Source: Phascolomyces articulosus (Eukaryota > Mucoromycota > Mucoromycetes > Mucorales > Lichtheimiaceae). Taken from it: 64,000 nt of DNA. The position numbers were made by a program, and so were the translations under genes. The notes under the pieces are model-generated. The model worked only from the letters and a program-made list of their open reading frames with translations. It had not been told where the DNA came from and did not search any database. The stretch covers positions 1 through 64,000 of the forward strand of contig JAIXMP010000033.1 of assembly GCA_025677815.1 (NCBI GenBank). The letters are read 5' to 3'. Below, one piece after another: positions 22,141-33,658 of the stretch; within the stretch, counting starts at the first letter, position 1; each line of letters begins with the position of its first letter.

Positions 22141-22869
22141 TCAATTTTCAAAATAGAGAAAGAGGTATTCGTCGTCGGTTTTAAGGTTGACAGTCCAAAG
22201 TGCAAATTGGAATGAGCTTTCTATAATAGTAGTAAGAGTGCGACGAGGTGATGACGCGTCTAAATATAAGCTGACAAAAGTAAAAGTTGGTCTCTTTTGA
22301 ATCTGCTGTGTCAAGTTTACATAAGAAAAAACGTCTTTGTAATATAAAAGACTTTGTAGTAAGACAGGTGGAAGATATCGGTCTAATAGCACAGATGACT
22401 TGATGGAGATGACATATAGCAGTGATTGATAATGGATTCATAGCAGGTGATGACGTGTATGTATAATAAGTAACTATGATATATGATATATATATGAGAG
22501 AGAAAGTATTGCATGCAAAAGGAAGAAGGAAAAAAGAGGGTGGGACCAAAATCAGCAGAAATCGGAAACAAGAAAAAAAAATCCAGGGGTACACAAACAT
22601 GCACCATGTTGTTATGCTAATCCCTATAACCATAGAAACTTACCTTGAAGTCTTGAAATCCTGCATGGATTATTGTTATTGAATAATGTGATTCATGGAT
22701 TTCATCCAAATATCTTATTATATAATTACCCTGGAAAGACTGATAATAAATGAATCGGCGCTACGGAGAAATATGCTTGTATGCACCAAGATGAAACAAA
22801 ATAGGTTTGGTTAGGAACCAGAACTTGGTGCCTGTATACATTTTTTACGCGAGAACAGATAGCATACTT
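22141..22869 (-). CDS. 3' part of an unrecognised spliced gene
   Basis: Three minus-strand exons with matching phase 0: about 22765..22869 (5' limit unclear), 22644..22730, and 22141..22398 ending in a stop. The first intron would be 34 nt, the second 245 nt. Each exon is open with protein-like composition: segments such as VLVPNQTYFVSSWCIQAYFS, then YIIRYLDEIHESHYS, then LLDRYLPPVLLQSLLYYK and a hydrophobic C-terminus. No domain recognised and no start codon located; the frame closes upstream near 22890. It could be the remains of a larger gene or a complete short one with an unseen first exon. The plus-strand frames overlapping it are shadows. Confidence 0.4.
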
Positions 22870-23029
22870 CTTTTTTGTCCTTTTCTTTACGATACAATCA
22901 TATCACTATATAATATCATATAACCAATACATAAAATAAGCCACTATCGGATGTTCAATTGATAAAAAAAAAAAATAATAATAAAAAGAGCTCTGCTCTC
23001 TCTCTTTTTTTTTTTTTCTTTGACCAATA

Positions 23030-23341
23030 TCAGAACACGATCATTCAGTTTTTGGAGATCTGGTTGCTTGATCTCCCCCCTTCACAGAGGTTGGGTTGTC
23101 AGCTCTTTAAAATTGGGTGGTTGGGGAACATAGATGGTGTACCGGTTGCGTCCTTGCAACGGGGGCTCTGTCGGGATTAACACGGCGTGTTTATGTTTCT
23201 TGCAAACTGGATGTCCGGGTTTTGGTGTTTTCTAGTGGTGAGCCCTGTTTTCATTCATTTCTCCGTCCTACCCTGTTTGCGTCTGTTCTTGAGCAATACT
23301 CTCCAAATGAAGGATTACTGATGGATAGAGTCATTTGCTAG
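23030..23341. other. GC-rich island of unknown nature
   Basis: About 310 bp with visibly balanced base composition set in surroundings of roughly 25-30% GC. Both strands have fragments of open frame; the longest is 74 codons on the plus strand, and none gives a known domain. Options are a structured non-coding RNA, a fragment of a repetitive element, or foreign DNA. No tRNA, 5S, U-snRNA or SRP signature was recognised. Confidence 0.5.
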
Positions 23342-24181
23342 ATTTGAAATTAATTTTTCTCATCATATACGTCTTGTCAGTAAATTTCAATATTGCACTT
23401 CCATTGTGTTTACTTTCAAGCAATTTTTTCCACCCGCCAACTTTGTTGGCACCCAATTCAATTAAGAAAATGATAAAAAAAACATACTTGATAAAAGATG
23501 ATATACTATTGTAAAAATGGTGTGTCTTTTTTTTTCAGGTCCTTCCTTTTTATATACTTTCGTTGTTTCATATTTATAATTTTATAATTTTTAATAAACT
23601 ACATTATTGTTTCTTCATTATCATAAACATCATCATAAAAACCCATTGTTTTTAACCGTTCCCATTTTCTGGAATGGTTTCCAAATGCACGGGCCATGCC
23701 AATCTTTTTCTCTTATACATAATTAATCTGACGTTTGATTATTTGATCATGAAAGAACAGACTTTATTAACAATAATAGGTGGTGCCACGTATTTTTTTT
23801 CTCTTCCATTGTGTTAGATCCTTTATCCTTTTTTAAAAATAATAAAATAATATTGATACATATTTCATTGGTTTTATGCACTGTAAACGAATGCATTAAT
23901 ATTGTCTCCATTTTCAACCAACATGGACGATAGAACCATATGCTTATATTTAATAGCTTTATGTACGTATCAACATGAATATGATTATATAATAATTCAA
24001 CAATGAAGTTAAATCAGTAATTTATCTAGCAATTGATTTTCACATCTATGTCCATTTGTACCATATAATTACATTCAAGGAAGGGAAGCAACAGTCCATA
24101 GGGGAAAAAAATGAGAAAATGTACCGATTGAAGCGCACTTGATACCATTGTAAAGTAAATTAGAGTACCAAGGTTTATAAA

Positions 24182-24385
24182 TTAGGTGCCATCTTCCACA
24201 TACACATCATTCAGATTATTCATGATACTCATTTCATTATTATAGACAACGCATATTTTACTTATTACGTCACATAATAAATGGTCAAATGGTGCTTCGA
24301 TTGAAAATATTCCCTTAATACCCACAATGACGCTTAATATATTATAATGCTGTGAAACAGTTTTCATGTTTTTATCACGAAACAT
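24182..24385 (-). CDS. Hypothetical protein (67 aa), weak
   Basis: Open frame from ATG 24385 to TAA 24182 with mixed codons and an acidic C-terminus (NNLNDVYVEDGT). No signal peptide, domain or paralogue in the window. Could be random or a gene fragment. Confidence 0.2.
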   Translation of the reverse strand: MFRDKNMKTVSQHYNILSVIVGIKGIFSIEAPFDHLLCDVISKICVVYNNEMSIMNNLNDVYVEDGT

Positions 24386-25166
24386 TTTTTATGCATCCAT
24401 CTAAATCTAATAAAATCAAATATGCTATTCATCATCTCATATTTTTTATGTTACAACGATCTCCAGTAATTATTGTTCTTATTAATTGAAGGATTATTTT
24501 TTATCTATTTATAATAATAATGACGATGAGAATAAAATGCTACGTAAATATAACTATTTTACTAATAATAAATAATAATTTTATTTGCTACGTATGCTAA
24601 TAAAACTTCCTTTGATAATAAAAATTAATATTGAATACGTATAATTAAAAAAAAGTGCTCGTATCTAATTATTATATTGTTCGTAATAAAGATAATATAT
24701 AATATTATATTATTGTCATGGTTTGTGAATTCGGGAGCCATCCGAGCAAGTAGAGATGAATGTTTCTTCACTTCGAGTAATAACGCTCCAGTTTTTCTGC
24801 GTATCTATCTAAGAATGTTTATCTCTTATTTATCTATCATGCTTCCTTTATTTCCCATCGCAAGGAATACAAACGCATTGGTTTGATGTGAAATTCACTA
24901 AATGTTTTTTTTTTACATACTGGATCAAAATATCACATCCTTGCAGTTTATCCAGTAGCTTTTTAATCTGTGAGTAGTATAGTACTTTTCTCTTTACAAA
25001 CTTGATTTTCTATACACAATTGACTATTTAAATTAATTTGTTAAAGTTATTCACTATCGTCGTAGAGATAATGTATATTACCTACAAAGCTGAACAATAA
25101 AATTACGATCCAGAAATACTACACAGATACATCAAATATTGTTCTCGACCACTGTAAAAAATTTCC

Positions 25167-25915
25167 AATGATTTTCCCAAACCAGATTTTAAACCTACCT
25201 AGCATGTTCACGTCTCTGACATGATACTAGTCAATTATGGATCTCAAGTGAACAAAGGATACGGTGTACTATCCTATTCCCGGAGCTAATCAGGAGAAAT
25301 GGTCTTTGACAAAGCCACTAAAATATATAAGCGAGTCGATGAAGGCAAACAAGATCGTTTTTCATGACATTATTTTTCCTGATATGATTATTTCTAATGA
25401 ACGAATCGCTAACTCAACGGAATATTAAAAAAAAACAGCAAAATTGCCGAATTTTCGATATCATGGAAAAGCAATCAAATACATATGGTACAATAAATTA
25501 TGCATCCATCAAAACGATAAAGAAGATAAGTATCATGAGTTATGCAAAATGCATCAGATATACAACAATGCTTATTGCACCGTTGCACTTGTATCTGATT
25601 TCAAATTTGAAGTCATTCATTTTAGAGGTATTTGGTGGATCAAACATTTATAGACTTTAGAAGAAACAATTAAATCAAAAAGATTGTTATTAATCAGCTG
25701 TGTTTGGAAAAGACTTGCAAGTCGACCAAGTACATCATCCATTATTCAAGCCTTCGCTGGAACTAAAAAGTGCTTCACAAATTCTACACTATGTACATCA
25801 ATGGACGAGCACCAAGGAACAAGGCTGTGGTTCTGCATTCATTTGATAAGGTTAGCATCAGCTATGATTAACCATTAAAAGACTTGATGATTCAATTTTA
25901 CAATAATGTTGAAAT
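25167..25915 (+). pseudogene. Decayed HET-domain gene copy
   Basis: Recognisable remains of a fourth HET gene on the plus strand. Conserved blocks appear in order but in shifting frames: PKPDFKPT (then a stop), VSDMILVNYGSQ, GYGVLSYS (stop), YKRVDEGK (stop), IKYIWYNKLCIHQNDKED, IYNNAYCTVALV, TLEETIKSKR, HQWTSTKE, and LKDLMIQFY. Several in-frame stops and at least three frameshifts separate them, and the sequence ends before the C-terminal region of the intact copies. The order matches HET gene 1 throughout. Certain as a relic; no expression expected. Confidence 0.88.
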
Positions 25916-26786
25916 TATTATCCACTTCAGGACAATATCATCATAATGATGATTCAATGAGGGTTAAATTATATGATATAATAAAATTCCTGGTGAAATA
26001 ATAAAAAGTACGCTACCCCCTTGCATAAATAAACTCTCCCTGTTTCTGTTATTACGTATCCCCTTCCTCCTTAAATTGTTCCTTGGAAGAACAATGATAT
26101 TCTATATTTTGACATGACGGCATGAATTCTAAAAAGGGAAAATTTGAGAGCATAACAGATTATGAAAAAAACGTATGTCTTTATTTCATCATCAAAAGAG
26201 CATGATATGATGATAAATAAAATGGATTAGATGACCAGAAGTTGTTGTTATTATTTCATCATGATCATCTCCCATTTTGTTGAAACTTATTACTACGTAA
26301 CACTGAAACGTTATATATATTAATTATTATTATCAATGTGATCATAGGTTCATATATGGGTTGTTGTTTCTTCATAAGTAAAATATTATAAACTATTTTC
26401 TGCATTGCGCTCAGACTCCTTCTCCTTTTCATTCAGTTTGACTATGTGAGTGTACATTTATATGTTTTAACTCCTTAGGTCACGAGATTGTTCAAAAAAA
26501 AAGTTGTGTATGCATAATAATCCGACATCGAAAGTACCAATAAACAAGTAACAACAAGATGATCAATAAAGTACAAGATGTTTGCTATTGATTGTTGATA
26601 TGTTTATTCATCGTTAATATAAACTTTTCAAATGGCACGACATTTTTTTTAAGTAAGTTAATAAAAGGACCCTAATCATCATATGTAAATAAAGATAAAC
26701 CGAGGAACCGATTCACTCCGCGGAACGAATCGTCATTCGATTCTTTTATAGATACAACAAATATTTTATCATCTTATTGTTATGTT

Positions 26787-26815
26787 GTATGTATGTATGT
26801 GTGTGTGTGTGTGTG
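26787..26815. repeat. GT-type microsatellite
   Basis: GTAT units turning into a GT run followed by GGGG. Simple sequence repeat in the region upstream of the PAS kinase gene. Confidence 0.9.
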
Positions 26816-26910
26816 GGGAGGGGAAGAGAGTGAATATATTTCGCGTGGCAAGTTTATATTAAAAAAAGAAGATGGAATTTATTGTTTACTATTATTATCA
26901 TTATCATCCC

Positions 26911-26946
26911 ACAAACACACACACAAACACAAACACAAACACACAC
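26911..26946. repeat. CA/CAAA microsatellite
   Basis: Alternating ACAC and ACAAAC units over about 36 bp. Confidence 0.9.
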
Positions 26947-27499
26947 TTCTTCACATATGAACCTTATATACTTATGCAGCTAATTTGTTACACTAAAAAA
27001 TAATTATGGTATTTTTTGAACCAATGGAAAAGGTTCTTTTTATAAAAGATCTCCGTACATCCCAAATTTATTTTTGACATCACACATGAGTTCTATTATA
27101 ATAACAATAACAATGATAATAACAATAATACCAATGGGAAGAATGAGTCAAAGCCATCGGAGTCGGTAGTAATATAATCGGTTTCAATTATATCATTGGT
27201 TTATATATAAACCCATATATTAAAATGAATCATTACAGAATATATAAGCATCAGCCCAAATAGATAAAAAAAAAAGTGTTGTGATAGAACACCAATGAAT
27301 CATAATCATAAATAATAATAAAAAAAGCTAAGCAAAAAAAAGAGAGATTGGATGAATTTACCCAAGCAAATAAGAAAGGATTCCGCGGAACCCATTTTGG
27401 GTTTCAGGTACCTAACACCCTTTATATCCATGTGACTTCAAACGTCATGGTTTAATTGTTGTTGACGACAACAACAACTAAATAATCCTTTATTATATA

Positions 27500-27500
<1 letters not shown>

Positions 27501-27533
<33 letters not shown>
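27501..27533. repeat. CA-TA compound microsatellite
   Basis: A run of CA units followed directly by TA units. Confidence 0.9.
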
Positions 27534-27534
<1 letters not shown>

Positions 27535-28181
27535 ATTGATGGAATAATACCGATATATAGATTCATATTCATTTATTCAATTGATATATATTTTCAATCC
27601 ATAGAAAAATAGAAAAAAAAAAAAAAACTACAGTAAGTTTGCTGTGTCTGAAACTTTTTCAACTAATAAAATATATATATAAAAAAAAATTGTCGTATGG
27701 AATTTTATATACACTTTTTTTCCAAACAACTAAAAAAAAAGGGGTGCTTTTTATTGTTATTCATTGAAGTACTATCCATTGAGTAGTAGTAATAGTAATA
27801 GTAGTAGTACTTTGTACACTCTAACAGACAGTAATAATTGAGTGTGTGGGTTTATTAAATTATTAAAAAACAGTACCCATAAAAAAAAGAGCAGAAAGTG
27901 CATATATAAAAAAAAAACTATCAACTTTTTTTTTTATAACGGTGACCCCCCCTTCTCACCCCCACTTTTATTTCTTTTTTCTTTTCTTCATCACGTCCAT
28001 TATTTTTGATCATTGACTATTAAGGCCCCCCCTTTTTTTCTTTCATCAAGTCCATTGATCAGAGCATTCCAAAAAAAAAGAAAAGAAAAAAAACCTATTC
28101 AACAATACAAACTCTTCATTCAAGCGCGTTTACCATTCTCATTGACCTCACCTCTCCTTTCCCTAATTATTATATTTTCAA

Positions 28182-31100
28182 ATGCAAAGCATAATTACTG
28201 GTGAGTTCATTTTTATATTAAAAATGTTCATTCCGAGTCTCGATCTTGTTTTCTTATATTTTATTATTATTACCAAATATAACTAATTTTTTTTAGTGAA
28301 CCAAACGAATACACAGCAACAACAACAACAACAACAACGAGACAATAGAATAACTCGGTACATAATATATAATAAACCCCTTCTTCTCTTTTCTCCCTTT
28401 TTCTTTCTTTTTTTCTTTTTTCTTTCTCTCGTCTTAACCCCCCAGTCTATGAATCATTTTATCACTTAGAACGGATAACAACAACAACAACAATAATAAT
28501 ATCGATAACAACAACAATAACGTTGTTGAAGAAGAAGAACTTGAAGATATATCAACATCATTAGCAGCAGACGGTCTAATTCGATTACGGGAACATTCTC
28601 CAGAAGATAGCAACGTACAAGACAACGAAGAACATCGATTAAAAGAAAGTGTCAGATTCGCACAAGAATCGTTGCACAGTTACCGATTCTCATCATCCAC
28701 AAGTGCAACCACTCGTACTGATTTAGCTGAAATTCGAAAAAGTTTAATGAATCGCTCCATTGACTTTATGAAATATAAAAATAATAATACTACCTATAAA
28801 ATGGCACCCGATACGGTCCCTGCCCATTTTCATTTATCCAGTATATACAACAATCCTCACCATCCACATCATCCACATTATGACGATTCACATCATGATG
28901 TTTTGGGACGAAGTAAAACAAAAAGTGTAGGTTATAGTCCAGTCACTTCATTTTTTAATGTTGAACATTATCGCGCTTCACGACGTAGGCAACAAAGTAA
29001 TCCTATGCTTGAAATTCAAGAAAGTAAAACATCGAGACCCGCTTCACCGATTACACCGGATGATGTGGATCTTGTCACTGAGCGGTTAAAACGAATGGAT
29101 TCTGGAAATAACGAACATCATTCATTATCATCATCATCATCACCACCACCACATACATCAACTCATAATACCAATATGTCTTCTTCATCATCCTCTTATT
29201 CATCATGTACAACTACTACCACCACTTCCTCCTCTTCCTCATGCACAGCCGATGATAATTCAACGGCACCTACATCCACTTCTAATTCACCTTCCTCGAA
29301 TCATACCAATAATAAACGACCAGGTATTCAGCGACAAGCTTCCTCCTCTACTAACATTTTCCCTCATCCAGCATTACATAATACATCCAGATTTCTTCCA
29401 CAAAACCAAGCCATATTAACAACTTATGATGATTGGCGAGTGATTTTGTCGAATGATATTGCGGCGCTCGTGTTGGTAGGCATGGGAGGAAGTTGCCGTG
29501 GACTCGTGGGCAAATCTGTAGTCGACTTTATCGAGCCATCATACCGAGATCGCTTCCTGGATATGGTAACCAAACGGCGGGAGGAGCTCAGCCATTTAGA
29601 AGACAGCACTGGTGGAATGGTCCTTGTTTGCGGCAACGTGGTATGTGCACGCGCCCCCTCTCTCTCTTTCTCTAATCTATCTCTCGTTCTCTATATCCAA
29701 TCCGCGGGGAAGCTCACAATATAAATTTATTATTATTATTATATAAATTAGTTACCTATTATAAAACAAGATGGTTCTAGATCTGCTGCATCCTTGTGGC
29801 TCAAAGAGAAACGGAATGATGCCGGCTCTCCGGTTTATATCTGGATCTTTGAAGAAGTATTTGAAACTGTTACTCATATTACTGTTGATATGCAGGTAAT
29901 TTTTTTTTTCAATTGAAATATATATATTTATCGATGTGATTGGAATAGATGGAAATAAGAATTGTTTATTTATTTATTTATTTTTTTTACTAATTGCCAT
30001 TTATGGGATTGTCCATCCGGGATTGGCTATGTTATGTGTGTGTGTGTGTGTGTATTTTTTTTTTTTTTTTTTTGTAATCGATCAATGATTATGACTCTAG
30101 GGCATTATTCAATATACAGATGATTCAGTTCACGAGCTCTACGGCTATGAATCCGGCGAGTTGATCGGCAAGTCAGTTGATATATTAATTCCATCGCTTC
30201 AAGAAATTCAAGATATCAGCCGATTACGATTCTTTGGTAGCAGAACAAAGCTGGGTGCCCATTTTCCCATCGTTGCAAAATTACATACCGTCGCCTCTTC
30301 CTCTCCACATCGTCCAGAGTGTTTTACCTTACGTATTACATCGATTCCAATGATTGCTGGTCTCGTGACCATTCGAAAAGATGGTACTATAGAAGGTTGC
30401 AACACTGTCTTTTCCGGTTATATGTTTGGTCTTTCTCAAGAAGAATTGGTGGCAACGGATATTGCAGATTTAATGCCCCAAATACCCATTTTACTTGATT
30501 CTTTACAACGGGATGATCTATTACAACATGGTTTCATTATTAATAGTTTGATTTGTCGACAATTGATTGCAGGAGATCATGGACATGAACAGCATACACA
30601 TTTGTTACCGCCACCCTCTCAACAGAATGGAAATGGACGACGATTAACACAGGCACCCAATGGTCAAATCTTACCGGTTTTATTGGCGATTCATCGAGAT
30701 AAAACACCTTTTGAAATCCAATTACAATTGAAATTGGTTGAAGGTTCTGATGATGTGTGTGCTTTATGGATTACCTTTGATCGAGAAGCGACATTTTCAC
30801 GAGTTGGACATACGAGTTTAACAAACAGCCCACCTTTAGAAATAAAACAACATGATGGACTAGGTTTACCTGCAGCAAAACGACCTCCTTCATCCGAAAA
30901 ATCCGATGAAGACGATGTCGATCATAACGTATCTATTACTACTACAACTGATCCATCACCATCAGCACCTTCTCCTTCTTCTCCACAACCTACCATGACT
31001 ATAAAAACAAAAGACGAACAAGAGGAAGAAGAAAAACCAAAACCTTCCTATCAACAAGTATCCACACCACAACCTATTACAACAACAACAACGATGGCAG

Positions 31101-32200
31101 AAGAACGACCTTCACGAATTATTACCAGTTTTTCACGACCAACGTATTTCTCATCCTCTGGAGCAAATGGCGCCACTTATAATAATAGTAACGTGGTACC
31201 ATCCTCCCCGATTTCACCATGTACACCCCGATCCTCCTCCTCACGACTTTCCTCACGACCTCCTTCCACCCAACAAACATCATTACTACCCGACTATTCA
31301 GCACAAACGAACGCCATCTGTATTGATGACTATACCATTCTTGACAATTTAGGCCAAGGAGCGTATGGGCTTGTCAAGTTGGCCGTAAAAAAAGATGACC
31401 CCGAACAAAAAAAAGTGGTGATCAAATACGTGATCAAGTCCCGGATCTTGGTGGATTGTTGGACCAAGGACCGTAAACTCGGCGTGATTCCGGTGGAAAT
31501 TCATATTTTACATACTTTACGTAAAATTCCTCATAAAAATTGTAGCGACATGTTGGATTATTTCGAAGACGAAGATCATTATTATATCGTGATGGGATTA
31601 CATGGTATCGGGATGGATTTGTTTGATTATATCGAACTCAAGAATGGGATGATGGATGATGAAATCAAGGATATTTTCAAACAAATTGCTCAAGCCGTAC
31701 GTCATTTGCACGAGAACAAGATCGTCCATCGTGATATCAAGGATGAAAATGTGGTCCTGGACCAAAATGGTGGAGTACGATTGATTGATTTTGGAAGTGC
31801 TGCTTATTTAAAAGGAAGACGATATGATACCTTTGTAGGTACCTTGGATTATGCTGCTCCAGAAATCTTGGCTGGTCAAACATATGAAGGACCTGCGCAA
31901 GATATTTGGGCTTTGGGGATCTTGTTATATACACTTGTGTATCGAGAAAACCCATTTTATGATATCGATGAAATATTAAGCCACGAACTACGGGTCCCGT
32001 TTGTATTATCGGATGGTAAGTTTTTTTTTTTTTTTTTATCTTTCCCTTTTACAGCCATGATAAGCAAAAAGTTTAATTTTTTAATATATACTCTTTTATT
32101 TTCGATAGGTTCGTTGGATTTAATTAAACAGATGCTGGATCGCAATGTGGATCAACGACCAGATATTCACGCTGTGCTGGCACATTCGTGGTTGAACTGA
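28182..32200 (+). CDS. PSK1: PAS-domain serine/threonine kinase (PAS kinase), 1133 aa
   Basis: Orthologue of PAS kinase (yeast PSK1/PSK2), a nutrient-sensing Ser/Thr kinase that controls sugar partitioning and translation. Exons 28182..28200, 28297..28357, 28470..29640, 29752..29895, 30101..32015, 32109..32200. The N-terminal 250 residues are low-complexity (Gln run in exon 2, Asn run at the start of exon 3, then Ser/Thr/His-rich). Two PAS-like stretches follow: DDWRVILSNDIAALVLVGMG and, in exon 5, IIQYTDDSVHELYGYESGEL. The kinase domain begins YTILDNLGQGAYGLVKLAV, with the lysine in VIKYVIKS, catalytic loop HRDIKDEN, DFG in IDFGSAA, APE in YAAPEILAG, and DIWALGILLYTLV. It ends with the domain at the C-terminus, as in the family. 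The first two small exons are inferred from splice phase. Intact kinase motifs suggest activity. Confidence 0.92.
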
Positions 32201-32721
32201 TAAAAAAGCCTACAACATATCACTGTTTTCTATTAATTTTTTTTTTTAATTTTACCCTATTTCTTATTATTTCTTTTTTTCTATACGCCCCCCCTTTTTT
32301 TTTCTTCATTGTAGATTTTTATTATTTTTATTATTATTACTTTTTTTTTCACACATCTCTTGATTTTATTATTATCTTTTTTTACCTCTTTTACGCCCTC
32401 TTCCAAACTACTTTATTCATCTTTTCCTCTCAAACAACATCATTTACACATCACTTCACGACCCAATGTATACAGCAAAGCATTCTACCAATCTCCCGCA
32501 TTTTTATGATAGATAATATATGAAACTTTTTTTTTTCTTTGGAATTTCTAGAATTTTTTTTATATTTATATCTATGAAGATTGGATATACACTATTTTTT
32601 ACTTGAATAACACACAATGGATAATTTACAGGTGAAAGAGAGAGAGAGGTCATATTTTTTTTATACAAAAACAAATGAACAGTAAAAAAAAAAAACAAAA
32701 ATCTATAAGAGTATTATACTT
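32201..32721. other. Convergent 3' region
   Basis: Spacer of 521 bp between the PAS kinase stop and the stop of the minus-strand TMEM70-like gene. It is full of T-rich tracts and should hold both 3' UTRs and polyadenylation sites. No coding sequence. Confidence 0.6.
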
Positions 32722-33297
32722 TTAAAATCCTTTACCAATACCGGTCTTGTCAATGACAGTCTTGATAGCCGAATCTTCTTCTTCACATAATTCTGGATGA
32801 ACATAAAACAATGTTTTAGGCTTCGTAGGTTTACCACCTACTTGAGCAGTAGCTGTAGAAGGATCCATGACCATAAGGGAAGTAAATATCCGAGTAGCAG
32901 GTCCAAGACTTTCTACAGGGACCTTGGTTTGATGATCCTTGGCCAAAAAACTTAACGTATGAATCGTCAACTCGTTATTGGTATTGTTTTGACTGATTTT
33001 GGTGACATAGGGGGACATGACCCATTGAATAAGACCAGTGGAAGCGGCACTGGTGGCAACAGCGGCACCTACCAATGCAGCCTTGGCAATAAAAGGAACA
33101 GGTACGTCAATAACAAAAACAAAGGGGGAAATACCAGTTCCGAGACCTAATGATGTCACTGAAAAGAGTTTTAACTTTTTGGCTACATTGGCAAGTGGAC
33201 CTGTGTAAATGACGGTTTCGGTGGGTTTGGAAGTGGTAGATGTCCAACGACGTTGGAATGGTTGACGTGCAAGGGATCGTAACATTATAGGTGACAT
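32722..33297 (-). CDS. TMEM70-like mitochondrial inner-membrane protein (191 aa)
   Basis: Intronless 191-aa protein resembling the TMEM70 family, which assists assembly of ATP synthase and complex I in mitochondria. The N-terminus is a mitochondrial presequence type (MSPIMLRSLARQPFQRRW: Arg-rich, no acids). YTGPLANVAKKLKLFSVTSL is the family's characteristic entry to the first membrane segment. Two hydrophobic segments follow, about residues 46-68 and 70-92, forming a hairpin, then the SPYVTKI block and a soluble C-terminal domain with LTIHTLSFLA. In the family both ends lie in the matrix; this is carried over. Its promoter is short: a Mutator-like element begins 190 bp upstream of the start codon. 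Assignment is from family pattern, not exact orthology. Confidence 0.65.
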   Translation of the reverse strand: MSPIMLRSLARQPFQRRWTSTTSKPTETVIYTGPLANVAKKLKLFSVTSLGLGTGISPFVFVIDVPVPFIAKAALVGAAVATSAASTGLIQWVMSPYVTKISQNNTNNELTIHTLSFLAKDHQTKVPVESLGPATRIFTSLMVMDPSTATAQVGGKPTKPKTLFYVHPELCEEEDSAIKTVIDKTGIGKGF

Positions 33298-33448
33298 TAT
33301 ATAAGGTGTATGATAATAATAATAATAATAATAATAATAAAGAGAGAGTATATATTATGTAAAGCAAGAGTGGCTTAAAGGCCCTGGTCTGATGAAAATT
33401 AAAGCAGCTTGTTTCAATTGTGCGTGTTACCTATCAAACATGAATCCC

Positions 33449-33479
<31 letters not shown>

Positions 33480-33487
33480 GAATTTTA
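33480..33487. repeat. Target-site duplication, left copy
   Basis: GAATTTTA, identical to 37134-37141. It directly flanks the element's GGCC terminus and follows a run of 28 T. Confidence 0.85.
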
Positions 33488-33513
33488 GGCCACATCTATT
33501 TGCACCCCCCCTC
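33488..33513. repeat. MULE terminal inverted repeat, left
   Basis: 26 bp beginning GGCCACATCTATTTGCAC followed by a C7-TC run; perfect inverse match to 37108-37133. Confidence 0.9.
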
Positions 33514-33658
33514 TAATATAAAAAAAAAATAGTGGAAATGCGTTTTGGAATTTCTTGTTGATAAAAATATAAAAATATAAAAAATATTGAAATAATGTAT
33601 AAACTTGAAAAAAGTATAAAGAATATAAAAAGGAAGAGGAAGAGGAAGAAAGGTAAAA

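Larger units (their letters stand above)
22870..25166. other. Intergenic containing a GC-rich island
   Basis: 2.3 kb, mostly very AT-rich, except for the island at 23030-23341 listed separately. Besides the hypothetical frame at 24182 I see no gene. The plus-strand frame at 24677 has no supporting signal. Confidence 0.5.
25916..28181. other. Intergenic and long promoter/5' UTR of PAS kinase
   Basis: 2.3 kb rich in simple repeats: GTAT/GT repeat 26787-26815, CA-type repeat 26911-26946, CA/TA repeat 27501-27533, plus many poly-A and poly-T runs. The pyrimidine-rich stretch 27940-28180 is a likely 5' UTR. No coding sequence seen. Confidence 0.6.

Noticed and set aside
22181..22633. 150-codon minus-strand frame
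   Set aside because: Hydrophobic frame overlapping the better-supported spliced exons at 22141-22398 in another register.
26787..27533. CRISPR-like or satellite arrays
   Set aside because: Simple dinucleotide repeats only; no spacer-repeat structure.
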